In this document: positions 13,229 to 25,389 of the stretch, piece by piece | Layout of the letters: the number at the start of each line of letters is the position of its first letter | Numbering within the stretch: position 1 is the stretch's first letter | DNA from: Podocnemis expansa | Taxonomy: Eukaryota > Chordata > Testudines > Podocnemididae | Reading direction: 5' to 3' | Length of the DNA: 64,000 bases | NCBI GenBank assembly: GCA_007922195.1 | Contig: ML682005.1 | Coordinates: 30,659,042 to 30,723,041 of the forward strand | Translations under genes and position numbers: made by a program | Notes under the pieces: generated by a model | The model's input: the letters and a program-made list of their open reading frames with translations, nothing else | Told to the model about the DNA's origin: nothing | Database searches by the model: none

Positions 13229-14074
13229 TTATAGAGAAGGGCTGGTAGAGAAGGAAGGGGAGAGGAGAAGACAAAGTCAGCAGAAATATGTCTGTAACCA
13301 AGGACATAGTTGGTTTAAACAGTTCTGCAGGTTGAGGAAAAAACAATTTTGTACAGAGTACAAGAAAAGGGAAAACAAAATTTAGAAAGATAGCAAGTAA
13401 GTACGAAGCCAAGGACATCTATGCTGGTTTAAATTGACATCTGTAATGTTTCAGAGACAGGCAAGAGGGAGAAGGGATAGGTCATCTGGCCGCAGTGAAA
13501 CCTTCATAGAAGAGCAGTAGTATTTTATGGTGGTTCACTATTTGCTGCCTCACATCCAGAAGCCTTACCAAAAAACTGAACATATATCACATCTGTTCTT
13601 TTCCTCCTCAACATCAGGCCAGTGATCATATCAAAGAAGAAAGTTAATGTAACTTGCTCTTGTCAAATATACATTGGCTACTATCACCCTATTATCCACT
13701 TTTTACAAATTGATTGTTTCATAATTTGTTCCAGTATATTTCAAGGTATTGATGTTAGGGTGATGTGTTGGTAATTTCCCAAGTTCTCTTTTCTTCCCTT
13801 TTACATAAATATGTATTATATTTGGTCTTCTCTGACCCTCTGGAGCGCCAACCATCCTCCATGAGCTCTCAAATATAATCTCTAGCAATTCCAAGATGTC
13901 TTGCCAACTAATTGGTTAGTCTTAGTCCAATTCTACAACACTGTGACCTCCAGTGGATCATGATAGCATAATGATCAGGAGGGCGGCTACAATATGCTCA
14001 AAGGTGAGTTTAGGTATGAAGTAACCAATATTGTTATACAGTGGAAAAATTTGTGCATCCATCCTACAGCTATC
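13229..14074. other. Unique non-coding sequence
   Basis: No gene or recognisable repeat. Confidence 0.45.
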
Positions 14075-14390
14075 ATCTAATCCAGGGGTGTCAAAGTTAT
14101 GGCCAATGGGCCAGACCCAGCCCAACAAAAGCACCTCTCTGGCCTGTGGAGCTGCCGCCTAAGCTGTGCCTAGGAGTCCTCTGCAGCAGTGAACAGCAAA
14201 CAGACTTCCAGCAGAACAGAGCAGGGCCAGGCATGCTTACAAACACATACACTCTGATTCACTCATGCAATGCGAGTCAAAGCAATGGGGAACAAAGAAA
14301 GTACTGCAGCCAATCTCAGCTCAGCTCTGCTGTGATCTGCCAACCAATCAGATTCTCAGTCACAGCAGGCTGGACCAAGCTCCTGTAGAC

Positions 14391-14923
14391 CAGGGGTACT
14401 CAAACGGCGGCCCGCAGTCCACAATCCAGACCGCAAAGACGTTTCTGATGGACCGTGGGCCACCTATTTGCATGAAAAATCCGAACCTGAAGCAATGTTC
14501 CCTCTAAGGCCGTTTGAGTACCCCTGCGGCAGCTGAGCAACTTCTGTTGCTCGCTGCGCTCCCCCCCCGAGCCTGCTGTGCAGCCACCCCCCCACTCCTG
14601 GCGGCACCCCCCCCNNNNNNNNNNNNNNNNNNNNNNNNNNNNNNNNNNNNNNNNNNNNNNNNNNNNNNNNNNNNNNNNNNNNNNNNNNNNNNNNNNNNNN
14701 NNNNNNNNNNNNNNCCCCCCCCCCCCGCTCCCACTTGCCCCCCCCCCGCTCCCAGCATCGCCACCCCTGCTCCTGACATCATCCCCCTGCTCCCGGCAGC
14801 AGCCCTCCCGCTCCCGCTCCCACTCCCCCCCACTCCCACTCGCCTACCCTAGTTGCTTGTAGACCCTGATGAATGGTGGAAGGCTGAATGTGGACCGGCT
14901 CACAAAAAGTTTGAGTACCCCTG
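14391..14923. mobile_element. Inner hAT element nested in the outer one
   Basis: The ends CAGGGGTACTCAAAC and GTTTGAGTACCCCTG are perfect 15-base inverted repeats, flanked by a perfect 8-bp duplication CTGTAGAC (14383-14390 and 14924-14931). It inserted into the outer element, so it is younger, in keeping with its perfect duplication. An extra internal copy of the inverted-repeat end sits at 14509-14526 directly after CAATGTTCCCTCTAAG (14493-14508). The C-rich middle contains the assembly gap, so true length is unknown. Confidence 0.9.
14615..14714. other. Assembly gap, exactly 100 N
   Basis: One hundred consecutive N separate two C-homopolymer-rich flanks. Exactly 100 N is the usual placeholder for a gap of unknown size. 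The C-runs on both sides suggest a poly-C/G stretch that sequencing failed to cross. Open frames reading through it are meaningless. Confidence 0.98.
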
Positions 14924-15468
14924 CTGTAGACCATCACACTGGCCCCCATCCCACCTATTCACTGTCAGACAGCATGCTAATCTGATTGACAGCACAATGC
15001 ACAAATCACAAATAAGAAAAGGAAAAACTAGGTAAGGTCCATGGGGGGAATGAACCAATTAAAGGCCAGCCAGGACTAAGCCCGAACCAAAAGCTAGCAT
15101 GCTGAATGACTGACAGTGAGTGGGTGGGGAAGGGGTGGAAGCAGGAGCCCAGCTTGCCTGTGACTGAGACTGATTGATTGCCTACTACCACATGGTAGGA
15201 AAAGTGGAAAGGGACAGGGGTCCGGGAGCTGCACAGCAGGGGAAGGGTGTACAGAAGCCAGTGTGCTGAAGGGGAATCCACAGGACAGGGAAAAGGAAAG
15301 GTGTCAAAGAGTCTGTGCGGTTGGGGAGGGGAAAGGGGAACCCGCACTGCTCTGAATGTGTCAGGGGAAAGGGTTGAGGAGCTCATGTGGACACATGGCC
15401 CACATCAGGTGTCCTGTCCTCCCATATGGCCCCCCACCTTGATTTAGTCTGACACTTCTGATCTAACC

Positions 15469-18400
15469 AAATGAACAAGGAAATAGAACAAGTGTATCCT
15501 GACCTTTTCCACCTTTCCCTAAGATATATAAACTGCCACAGCAGTGTTATTACTTAAACTCATAGCATCTGGTATGTTGTAGAATTGCAGGAACTGGGGA
15601 ATGTCACCATATCAGATAAAATGGGCTATGGAAGTCTTTTGTCATTTGGGAAGATTCACTTCTAACTCTGTGCTGCTCACCACTATTATTTAGACAGTCA
15701 AAATCCTCTATGCTAAGAGACAGCTATTGTAACAAAATATTATATTTGACTCCAGTAATTTAAAACCAGAACATATTATAATATGAAAATAACTTTTTGT
15801 GTTTCCCCCTTGTAGTGATGTATGAGGCATTGACTCTGTAGCCAGGACTATTAAGAAAAATAAAATAATGTTAAATTTCCTCAAATATCCCCAGTCCAGT
15901 TCTCTTTCTCTGAGCTGCTCTACTGTCTCCTTAAGAATAAATGGGATACTTAAAGCCATTTAAAGGGAAACTCAGGAGATTATAGGGAAAGGGAGAGAAG
16001 AAAAGAAAAGAAAAAAATAGCCCTTTGTTCCATACAGTGACATTGACCAATCAGGGAACAAAAACCTCTCATGTGAGAAAGGTGACCCACCACACGATAG
16101 GAACAGACAATTGCTGCATATTTTTACTTTAAGTACTGAACATGCTTTAAAATACATAAATTCTGAAGAAGAAAAAGCCTGTTGTGAACATACTGTGGAA
16201 GGAAATGTGTGAAATTTGACTCAGTAGTTTGCTATGAGTCTGACCCAGCTCTAAGAGTTTTGTGTTTCTTTAAGTAAAATATTATTTTGCATATGCAGCA
16301 CCAGCTCCAGAAAAGCACACTAACATTAATGCAATCATATAGATAACAAATGCTTCAACATTTGTCCTTTTATTCTTACTGAAAACATATGTCTAATGAA
16401 TATGTTTGCGGGACCATCTGTGAATGGAACAAACAATTTACAGCAGTGTTTAAAAAAACACTCAGAAAGGCAAATCTGATACACAAAAGACTCTTTTTGG
16501 AAGGACAAATGCTGATTATTTCAATTTGTATTGACGCCAGATGATGCAGTTTTCTACTGATGCTACTTCACCCATCCCTTCATTTCGTTTCTTAAAATGA
16601 GGATACTCCCATCTAGAATTAGAAAAGCACATTCAACAGACAGCATCTTTGACAGAATAATTTTTAATCTGCTTCTGTAACCCCAGAGAATCTTGTCATA
16701 AAGAGATTAAAGTAGTAAAGGTTTTTATTCTGCACTTTCGCAAAGACACTGTGTGACCCTGGTGACTAATTTAGAGCTAAATTTTATTGCATTGGACTGG
16801 ACACTAATTAGGCCAGTTGCACATTCTTCCAGCAATTCAACATTTATGAACATTCAAGGGAAAAGCCAGTATGAGGGTAAAGAAAGACACAGAGAGGGGA
16901 AAAGCCTGTCCTCTTCTCCCCCAGAAATGTCAGAAATGAAGGAAGAAGCTGTATTAAGGAGATTATCATTTAGTTAAAGTAGTATGTGAGGAGTTACTGC
17001 CCCACAGATTATTTTTACTCTCCATTTTGAGATAAGAACGCTTCAATGGTGCACAAATTGTGTACCTAGAGCTACAAGCAGGAACACATTCTTTCACAGC
17101 AACCAGACTGTCTACAATGCTCACTTCATTGAGATCAGCTCCATAACCATCACCTTAACTCCTGAACCATTCACTTGTATAACCTCCTTCAATTTAAGAG
17201 GCAATTCTTGCTTGGTGGACCTGAACAAACAGCTTGTGCTACTCGCCTGAGAAATACAGAAGTTTTGAGTGGGACGGGACTATTAATCCAAGACTGAAGC
17301 AACGGCAGCCAATCCATAATTAGTTCTGCAATTTCCATGATTCATTAAGTATTCCTTATGCAGGGCTTTAACCAAAGGATAGGTGGCACTCTCACATCAC
17401 CCAGACCTACCTCCATCACACTGGACTACAGTGGAGAGACCTACTAAAGACCAATGCAGTATGAAGGTGCCTTTATGTGGCCTTTTTTCCCCCCTTGTTC
17501 CCTACATAAAGGAAAAGTAGTAGACCTGCTGCTTTTCTGGGGCCTTTTTCCTAATGGAAGGAAGGAAAATATATATTTAGTACATTTCTGGTTATTTTCT
17601 GTAGTAGTAGCTTACTAAGTCAGATGGTGGAATCCTAACAGATGAGTCAGCACTCTGATCAAGGTAGCCTCATTTATCTTCCCCAGCAGTAGCTGATTGA
17701 AGAAATAGGGAGAAATAAACTAGTGAGATGGGGAAGCTGGGTGAGCTAAGGAATTAATTGGATTATTAGCTTGATAAAAAGCAGGAAGGAAATATTAGAG
17801 TGGAGAATAGGGCTGTATCCACACTAAGGGAGATCCCAGGGGAAAAGATCTCTTTTTCCTCTCATGCCCTGATGAACCAGGGCTGAAAGGTCAAAGAGAT
17901 CAAGGTTACTGTGTTGCACTGTACAGTTGCTGGTCGAAGGGGCTTGAATTATACAAGGGAACACAAATGAAGGGTGTGCTATTCCTGGGGTGGCCAAGGA
18001 TTGGGGGAAGTGCCACACACCTCATCACACCTACCTTCTCTGCATCTAAGTGCAGCCACTGCCTCCAATTCTCTCATTGGTTAGTAATGGAGGAGAAGAG
18101 AAGGAATTGTGCAATGGCTTCTAGGAAAGCCAAAACTCCAACCTTTCTAGGTTAAGAAAACTTCCACATAGAAATACTACTTTAGTGAAGCTGGTTAAAA
18201 TGGAGAATCTCATTCTGTAACATTTCATGGTTTTTAAGGAAGTTTCATCCTGAAGTTGGGATGATATATCTAAAAACATTTCACAAAAGAAATATGTCAA
18301 GGAAAAAAGAAATCCATTTTAGAAGAAGCAGAAAAGGGTTATTTAGCTTCCTGGCTCAGGGAAAGCTATTTTAAATTTAATGACAAGTGCCTTTTAGCTG

Positions 18401-18690
18401 GCTGTTTGAGGGAGAGAAAGCTCACCCACGCTGCCTACTGCAGCCAGAGAGGCTTTATACTTTCACCAGAGTTAGGGGCAAGGGAGAGAGACCCAATGCT
18501 CTGATTTGTTTCTGTGAGAGTTTTATCAAGTCTCCAAAAGATCCAGCAAAACATTTTGTATTACTGAATCAGCATTTTCCAGCAAAACAATGTTTGTATG
18601 AAATATCTGATGAGTTCCACTATTTACCCAAGCACCAAGCTCTCTCAGTCCCTTGGGATTTTGGGTCAGTAATGCTTTTTTGTTGTCTCT
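15469..18690. other. Unique AT-rich non-coding sequence
   Basis: No gene or repeat was recognised over about 3.2 kb. This is one of the longest stretches here without a visible transposon. Confidence 0.45.
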
Positions 18691-18935
18691 AAGGTCAGGT
18701 CTACACAGAAAGCGTATGTGGAAAAATCTACATTCCTGAGAGATATATCTATGCCAACCTACCCCCCCCCCCAAAAAAAAGCACTAGGTCAATTGTAGAA
18801 TTCTTCCACTGAGGTTATTGCCTCTCAGGAATCTGGATTAACAACAACAATCGGAGAACCTCTCCTGTCACTGAGGTTAGTGTCTACACTGAAGCACCAC
18901 CTCTGCAGCATTTTCAGCATAGGTATGCCCTTGAC
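18691..18935. mobile_element. MITE-like DNA transposon relic
   Basis: It begins AAGGTCAGGTCTACAC and continues through 'ctgaggttattgcctctcaggaatctggatta' words to 'cactgaagcacca...cagcattt...tatgccctt'. I remember a common turtle/bird repeat with this order: 'ggtcaggtctacac', then 'gcctctcagggagctggatta', then 'actgaagcact...gcagcatttta', then 'agacaagccctt'. The right terminus is decayed and a C/A-run (18763-18780) interrupts it. Confidence 0.55.
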
Positions 18936-19760
18936 TCTGGGGTAAGCTAGCACTTTCCCTCTTCCATCATCATTGGCCTCTAGGCTTTATACAAAGCAAG
19001 CAAGATTTCCAAACAAATGTTCTCCTCTTCTCTTCTCCAAGGCTGCCTCGTTTGCGCTACCATGGTTATTATATTCGTCTCTCAGGACTTGGCTCTCACC
19101 CTGAAGATGCTGTTTTAACATCTTACACAACCAACTCACTGCCTTTTTCAGCCCTCTTCCCAAGCTTATACAGGGCTTCTTAGTACAAGGTCCAAAACCT
19201 TTGTTTAGTCTTATCTCTGCTCTCTTTCTGTGCAGACAGAACACAGTCTTGCTGCTTGCCTAGTCTCTCTTCTGAGTGAAATGGGGAATTTATAAACCCT
19301 TACACAAACTTTCCTTGTTTCAAACTCCCGGCTGATCAGGGAACTAAGCTTCCAGAATTCCACTTTTTCAGGGCACAAATTTTAAATAGTTGTGTGCTGT
19401 GTCCATAGCTCCTCTTAAAGGGTAAGCCTGCCCTGTTATAGTTCTCTAATAATGAAGTTTCCAACAATGAAACTTTAATGAATATTGCTCAAAGGTTAGT
19501 TTATCACAAGCTTAATTCTTCAATTGCTTTGTGTTTTTAGCAACTTCTAGATAGTTCTTAGGGAATCAAATGTTCCATTTTTCTGCTGGTTTTGGAGATG
19601 TTTGTGTTTTCCACAATTATGCTACAACTATAAGAATTCTGTGTTTGGTACACCTGTAAGATTAAACATTGAAATAATATTAAAGGCTCAATATATAAAA
19701 TATGAAGCAATAAAAAACTACATAGGCTTTCCCAGAAGTATCTTACTGGTAAAAAATATT
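18936..19760. other. Unique non-coding sequence
   Basis: No gene or recognised repeat. The minus-strand open frame 18987-19244 resembles nothing I know and has no supporting splice structure. Confidence 0.4.
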
Positions 19761-19832
19761 AGTTCATTGATTTCAGGGCCAGAAGGGATGATTATGATCA
19801 TCTAGTTTGACCTCCTCCATACCATAAGCATA
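19761..19832 (-). mobile_element. CR1 LINE 3'-end fragment
   Basis: The word order 'tcattgatttcagggccagaa', 'gggatgattatgatcatctagt', 'tgacctcct' is the reverse complement of the common turtle CR1 3' terminus. That terminus has 'aggaggtcagactagatgatcacaatggtcccttctggccttgaaatctatga'. Only the extreme 3' end is present, as expected for a 5'-truncated LINE insertion. Confidence 0.75.
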
Positions 19833-20944
19833 CAATTCAGTTCATTTTTTCCACTAGTATATCATGTGTAACCTTCCTGTTTTACCGAGAATATTTAAGT
19901 CAACAGCTGCTTCAAAATTACTTTAATTAATATATTTTTTAAACTAGTCCTATACATGTTTACATTTAAAAAAAATCTCAAAGGAAACACAAAGTCATAG
20001 TTCCTTTTGCCACCCATCCCCAAATGTTTTAATATTGTTCTTAAGATTATGTTACCATTCAAACTATATATACTACAAATTCAGATGAACTCTAATTAGC
20101 ATTATCTTTAAACTCCAGTACTACAGGTCTTTAAAATACATAAGAACTTATTTAAACTGATAAGTTTCTTCACTGTTTTCTCTAATTAAATGCAAGTAAC
20201 ACAATTCTTGTCACTTGTCAGTAATCAGTCAGATCTTGTGATGATAATGGAAAAGTGGTAGCTTTCCCAAGTTAAGGTTATAACCATCTTTCCATGAAAA
20301 AGGCAATTTTAAACTGCATTAAATTTAGAATGTTCATGGATAATTCCTTTTTTGCTTTTCATATATGATCAGTGGACAGGGGAGGAAAGATACCCTGATT
20401 TTGCTTCATTTTGGTCAAGAGAGTGGGGAAAGATCAGGGTCATATTTTCAAGTTATCAGTTATTTCAGGTGCCTAGCTCAGGGTGATTTAAATGATCCTA
20501 AGTGTCAATTGCTGGATGGGTTAGCACTGTTTGAGAACCAGAAATGTGATCCTTTCCCACTAAAGTCAGTAGGAGTTTTACAGTTAACTTCAGTGGGGGG
20601 TAAAGAGGGTCCTCAAAGAGGTCCTAAATTGGACGTCCAAAGATTTGGGCACCCAATACAGTTAATCACTTTCAAAAGGCTTGGCCTTAAAGCTTTATCA
20701 CCCCCACCTCAAAGCTCACGCCACATTGACAGAAAAACTCCAGATAAGAGTTTAGTTACATTCATGATGCACAAGCTAGAGGAAAATCCATCTCACTCTC
20801 CACAGAAGCTTTGGTGCAGTAGTACTAAGCAGTAATATGCTCTTTTTGCTACTAATGCAGATAGGATTCTGAATAAATTCTTTAGTCACACTCTATTGAT
20901 ACTTTGTTCCTGTAATAAGGATGCTTCTCCTCAGTTTGCAAGGG
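19833..20944. other. Non-coding sequence with one possible ancient repeat
   Basis: Mostly unrecognised. 20555-20600 ('actaaagtcagtaggagttttacagttaacttcagtggg') and the words after it resemble the amniote repeat family with 'attgacttcaatgggagtttt', but divergence is high. The 156-codon plus-strand frame across it (20365-20835) has no family resemblance and overlaps this repeat, so I do not call a gene. Confidence 0.35.
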
Positions 20945-20952
20945 ATCTATTA

Positions 20953-21558
20953 CAGTGGTTCCCTATCTGTGGGCCATAGGGACTTTCAAAGTGACCTACA
21001 GCTCCCTTCCTGTTGGCTGAAGAAGGGAGCTGCTGCTTAAGACTCAGGGGGAGCATGTTCTCCAGGGTAAACAATTAGTGAATGCTCCTTGCTGCAGCCA
21101 AGAGAAGGAGATATGAATGCTCCCTTCCCCTGCTCTGCCCCAGCTATAGCAGGGAACACAGCCAAGTTCTCCACCTAGGTCCATAGGCACTGGGGTTCCT
21201 CTTGGAGTCAGACAGAGAGAAATCAATACTAGTCTCCCCTGATTCTGCCACATCAGAGAACAAAGAACACTGCATGGGTCCCTAAGTACTGTCATCTCTG
21301 CTGGAGTCAGAGGGAGGGGAGCACATATCTTTTGTTCTTAGGGACCCAGGTGGAGTGCACAGGGCTACAGGATGTGTGAAGTTTCCCTGCTGCATGCAGG
21401 GAGATGGAAGATAATTGAGGAGGCAGGCTCCTCACTGAACTCCTTTCATCTGGCTATGGGACGACAGGGGGGCTCTTTGTTGGCAGAGACTGGTGGCCCT
21501 TCACGCTTGTAAAAAATTATGTCTGTGACCCTGGAGCCAAAAAGGTTGGGAACCACTG
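20953..21558. mobile_element. Non-autonomous hAT element (606 bp)
   Basis: The left end CAGTGGTTCCCTATC and the reverse complement of the right end, CAGTGGTTCCCAACC, share the first 11 bases. The flanks ATCTATTA (20945-20952) and ACCTATTA (21559-21566) match at 7 of 8. Interior words such as 'cctaggtccataggcactgg' recur at 36310-36655, so the family has at least two copies here. No transposase was seen. Confidence 0.85.
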
Positions 21559-21566
21559 ACCTATTA

Positions 21567-23999
21567 CCACACCCCGTCTCTTCTAGGTAGTTTGATTGTC
21601 AAAACATGTCAAAAACACAACTCATCAGTCCATCGTGGGGCACAAAACCCCACGGATGTTTCTCCTTCAGGCTGACCCTCCTTCCCTATTTTTACAGGAG
21701 ACTTTAGCACTTATATCCCAGCTCTCACTTCCTGAGACACCTTGTTCTTTCCCAGCTCCAGCTGTCCTCTTTTAAAACCTGATCTGAGCCATCTGAGGTG
21801 GTACAGGTACACTAGCTCTGCTACTTCTTAGAAGGCCTGGATCATCTCATGATGGCTCACTTGTTCAGCAACACGATTTTCAGTAATTGCTTCTACCTCT
21901 CCCCAAAATTAATTTAATTTTAATGCAGAAAATAAATATGTTTTTCAACATCTATCACCTGCCACAGATTTACTGCTTTATCATCTTTACATACTGTTCC
22001 TTCTGAGTAGCAGTCTGTTACCCTGTTTCAAGACCATTACTCAGTTGCATTTTACTGGAATTACTGCCCAGCTAGGCTATTCCACCATATTTGGTTTAGA
22101 CAATTTTATGTTTCTCAATGCCACTGAAAAGCAAAACTCAGGCATAATATTTAAGAATACTCAAATCTGTATCTTGTAAACACTGGGAAATTCTTCCCTA
22201 CTAACTTCAGTACCTTTAATTTTTACCAGAGATATTTTTTTTTCCAAAATATGTTAAAAGCAGACCAGAAATAGTGTGGGAATTATTTTTTCACTCTATT
22301 CAAAATCCAATTTTTTACAAAGAAAAAAGATACACAGCATTTTGCAAATATGTTTCTTTGAGCTAAGCCACTATATGAAATTTATAAAGGACAGCCTTGC
22401 TAACTTAAATCTAAGTCAACCTTATTTTTTGTCCGCTCATGGATTATTTTTGTAATCTAATACACTTGGTCTTTTCTATGTGTTACTTGTCCTGAATTGT
22501 ATCTGAGGTCTGAGAATAATGCATTTCTTTGTAAAATTGTTAGCTGTGAGAAATCATATGCTCCATGAACTGTTGAATTGGATGCCAAAGATCATCAGTG
22601 ATCCCCTCATTTGAAATAAGTCTATAGAAAAAAGTGCAAGAATCACTTTTCATGCATTTCAAGGCTATAATTAATTTAGGACCATATTTTACCTATTTAT
22701 GGAAAAAGATCCACAGAAGAGGAACAGGAGACTCATGAACTGTGCAAAGTGAATGAACTGCATGGATTTCTAGTTAAGCCTCTTCACTTCCCTCAGGGAG
22801 CATTCAACTCCTTGATCCAGTGTCAAAGAACAATAGAAGATTGAATAGTGGTCTTAATTCTGCAAATGCTTAAACATATGCTTAAATTTACACACATAAA
22901 TCTCAATTTGACTACCTTATATGCACATAAGAATGGATCACAGTCTTTTTTATCAATTTTAAAGAAAATAAGCAGGTGATTCTGCAAGATATTTGTATGC
23001 ATGTGCCTGCATGCGCACCCCCCCCCCAAAGTATAGAGCTAGTAATGATGGCTCCATGGTTATACTATATATGCACATATTATTGTATGGTTGAATACTA
23101 CATTGGGTACATTCAGGGTCCAGGCATTCCAATGGGAGAATATAGGGTCTGAACCTAAAGAATAAACAATTCAATCAACCAGTTGTATACAATATGTTGT
23201 GCTATAAAATATACTGAATTTATGAAAGCTTGTAATGTTCTGAACTTGATTATTATGAAATACACATACAGACTATAGCGTAGAGATAAAACCACACTCA
23301 CGTAGTCAACAAGACAAAGGAGAGCCTGCCTCCATCACTAAAGGATATTAGCTCCATGAACCTAGTATGACACAACAGAGAAAAAGACAGGTGATGGGCC
23401 ATGAAAGGGAAAACACTGAAGCAACCCAAAACTGAAAAGACATCTTGGAAAGCAAAGAAAGGTGAGCATTTCCCATCTTGAATCACTATAGTTTAAGAAG
23501 GGAGAAAAATCCCATCTGCAAACATTGTTAAAAGGAAAAGTGTTAGAAGTGATGGCTATTCAGACCTGAGGAACAATGTGGAAGGCTGCAGGAGGGTGGA
23601 CGTCTATGAATACCGGATTTTTCCTCCCCAGGTATTGGGGTCACGCTGGAAAAAACTCAGCAGACAACAGGTGAATAGTTTTAGAACAGGGTTTTTTTTC
23701 TATTGTGTAATCGTGAAGTCTGAGATGATGTCATTATGTTTATTTTCCATGCAAGTTGTACATCTTCATTTCCCCTTAACTGTTTCATCTTTGGTCTGTT
23801 GCTTTTCTATGGAAGAAGCCTTTTCTTTTTTACTTCCAAGCAGGTCTCCATTGTGCAAACTGTGGAGTCTGCATGCCAAAAAGTGCTGATAACTCGTGAG
23901 CAGGTTTCACTCCTTCAAGGATGATGAAATGAAATGGAAAAGTCCAAGTGTCTAGTGGTTAAGAACATTGGCTAGATGGAGAACAGAACAGAAAGACTG
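21567..23999. other. Mostly unique non-coding sequence
   Basis: No gene found. 22850-22910 ('cttaattctgcaaatgcttaaacatatgcttaaatttacacac') resembles an ancient amniote repeat with 'attctgcaaacacttacgcacatgctta'; confidence is low. A CCCCCCCC run lies near 23021. Confidence 0.4.
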
Positions 24000-24226
24000 T
24001 TGGGCTATGCCTACACGACACTTATTTTGAAATAACACTCATTATTTCAACATAAAACAATCAGGTCTACATGACGTATCACTATTTCAAAATGACGGGA
24101 CTCGTTGTTTTGAAATAATGATCGTTATTTAGAAAAAGTAAAACCCAGCCACCCCACAAAATGGCTGTTCTTTCGAAACGGCCATTTTGATTCATTGTTT
24201 CAAAACACCGTTGTTTCGAAACAACA

Positions 24227-24311
24227 GGTTGTGTGGACACGTTGTTTTGAAATGGCTGTTTTGAAACAACAAATCAAAATGGCTGTTTTGAAAAAACGTG
24301 TCCACACAACC
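24227..24311. repeat. 17-bp perfect inverted repeat near the Harbinger left end
   Basis: GGTTGTGTGGACACGTT (24227-24243) pairs perfectly with its inverse at 24295-24311; the 51-base spacer is made of TTGTTTTGAAA-type words. The 'gtgtggacac' core resembles the 'ctacac' terminal motif, so these could be internal copies of terminus-like binding sites. Confidence 0.8.
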
Positions 24312-24385
24312 CGTTGTTTCAAAAGTGGTTTGGAGGATGACCTTCCTCCCAGGTTGCCCTGGGCCAGGAAGTGCTCCACCAGCAC

Positions 24386-24920
24386 ATGGTTTCTTCTGCT
24401 GCCAGCCCCACGGAGACCCTTGCTCTCCTCCGCATTTGGGCACAGGAAGACATTCTGGACTGGTTCAGGGCCAGCCACCAGAATGTAGATGTCTACAGAG
24501 ACATCACCCGGGCCCTGACGGAGCAAGGCTTTGAGTGCACCACGGAGCAGATGCGCTCAAAAGGTGAAGGGCCTCCAGCAAGACTATTGCTGGGCATGGG
24601 ATGCCCAGGCACTCCATGGGGCAGCAGCTGCCACCAGCTGCCCATATTTCCACAAGCTGGACCGCTTCCTGGGGCCTGGGCCTGAGCCTGGTGCCCCCCC
24701 CCCCCCCGTAGGCACCTGCAGGACAGGGGGGAGGCCCAGAGCAGCACCACGGAGGTGGAGGGGGGCCCCCCACTGAAGAGGGCGAAGAGCCCTTGGATGT
24801 GGGCGAGGGCAGCTGCCTGGTCAGTGAGGCACCAGCCACCAGCCCGGAGCTGATCCTCGAGGAGGAGCCCCAGCCCAGCAGCCTGGCAGAGCAGCAGGAG
24901 GGAGCAGAGTCCTAAGGGAC
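24386..24920 (+). pseudogene. Myb/SANT-like protein of the Harbinger element, exon 1
   Basis: From the ATG at 24386 the frame reads through a trihelix-type Myb/SANT domain: TETLALLRIW (helix 1), then NVDVYRDITRALTEQGF, then CTTEQMRSK. A one-base shift near 24560 moves the match to the next frame, which continues KVKGLQQDY and SCPYFHKLDRFLG, the usual end of this domain. A third frame carries an acidic stretch with ELILEEEPQPSS before a stop at about 24914. In Harbinger transposons this DNA-binding partner brings the nuclease to the termini and the nucleus. The frameshifts make it a pseudogene. The family (MSANTD-like) is confident from motif order. Confidence 0.8.
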
Positions 24921-24937
24921 ATCACATGCACCAGTTG

Positions 24938-25389
24938 GTAAGTGCCCCCCCAACAAGGCAGGGAGGCCCCGGAGTGCAGGGTGTGTGGGGGGGGCACGGC
25001 CATGGGATGGGGGGGCTCAGGCCCAAGGGAGGGAGCACTCGATCTCCTGTGCAGGTGTGATGCAGGGAGGCATGGGGAGACAGAGTCCCATGCCCAAGCA
25101 GGAGGGGGAGCTCCGTCAACACAGAGTGGTAATAGGCAGACCTGGCAGCATGCAGAGCAGGGAGCCTGCAGCCACCATGCCTGTTACATGGGCCCAGGAG
25201 ACTTCTCCCAGGAACGGCTCACTGCCTACCATGGGCCTTGAGGTCCTGTGCCCCCTGATTGCAGTGTACAGTGCCCACCCAGCCTCAAAATCCTGCTAGC
25301 TGTCAGGGCAGGGGTGTTTGCAGATCACAGGCTGCATGCACTAGGGCTAGTACGCTGACACCTAACCGTTCTCTCTTTTGCTCCTGCAG
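24938..25389 (+). other. Candidate intron of the Harbinger Myb-like gene
   Basis: A good donor (G/GTAAGT at 24937-24943) and a good acceptor (pyrimidine-rich run, then CTCCTGCAG ending at 25389) bracket a 452-bp segment. The coiled-coil-like coding remnant resumes immediately after the acceptor. Splicing is inferred from consensus only. The stop seen at about 24914 lies upstream of the donor, so either it is a mutation or the 3' exon is untranslated. Confidence 0.5.

Larger units (their letters stand above)
14083..15460. mobile_element. Outer hAT element, host of a nested insertion
   Basis: The left end CAGGGGTGTCAAAG and the reverse complement of the right end, CAGAAGTGTCAGAC, form imperfect inverted repeats. 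The flanks ATCTAATC (14075-14082) and ATCTAACC (15461-15468) match at 7 of 8, a strong hAT-type duplication. The total is 1378 bp, of which 541 bp is a younger inserted element plus its duplication. Words near the left end ('ggccaatgggccagacccagccc') have counterparts near the right end. No transposase is visible. Confidence 0.8.

Noticed and set aside
12609..13248. 165-codon plus-strand frame and overlapping frames
   Set aside because: They lie wholly between hAT-like inverted ends in a GC-rich repetitive core; no homology is recognisable.
20365..20835. 156-codon plus-strand frame
   Set aside because: It overlaps what looks like an ancient repeat, has no domain or splice signals, and ends in ordinary sequence.
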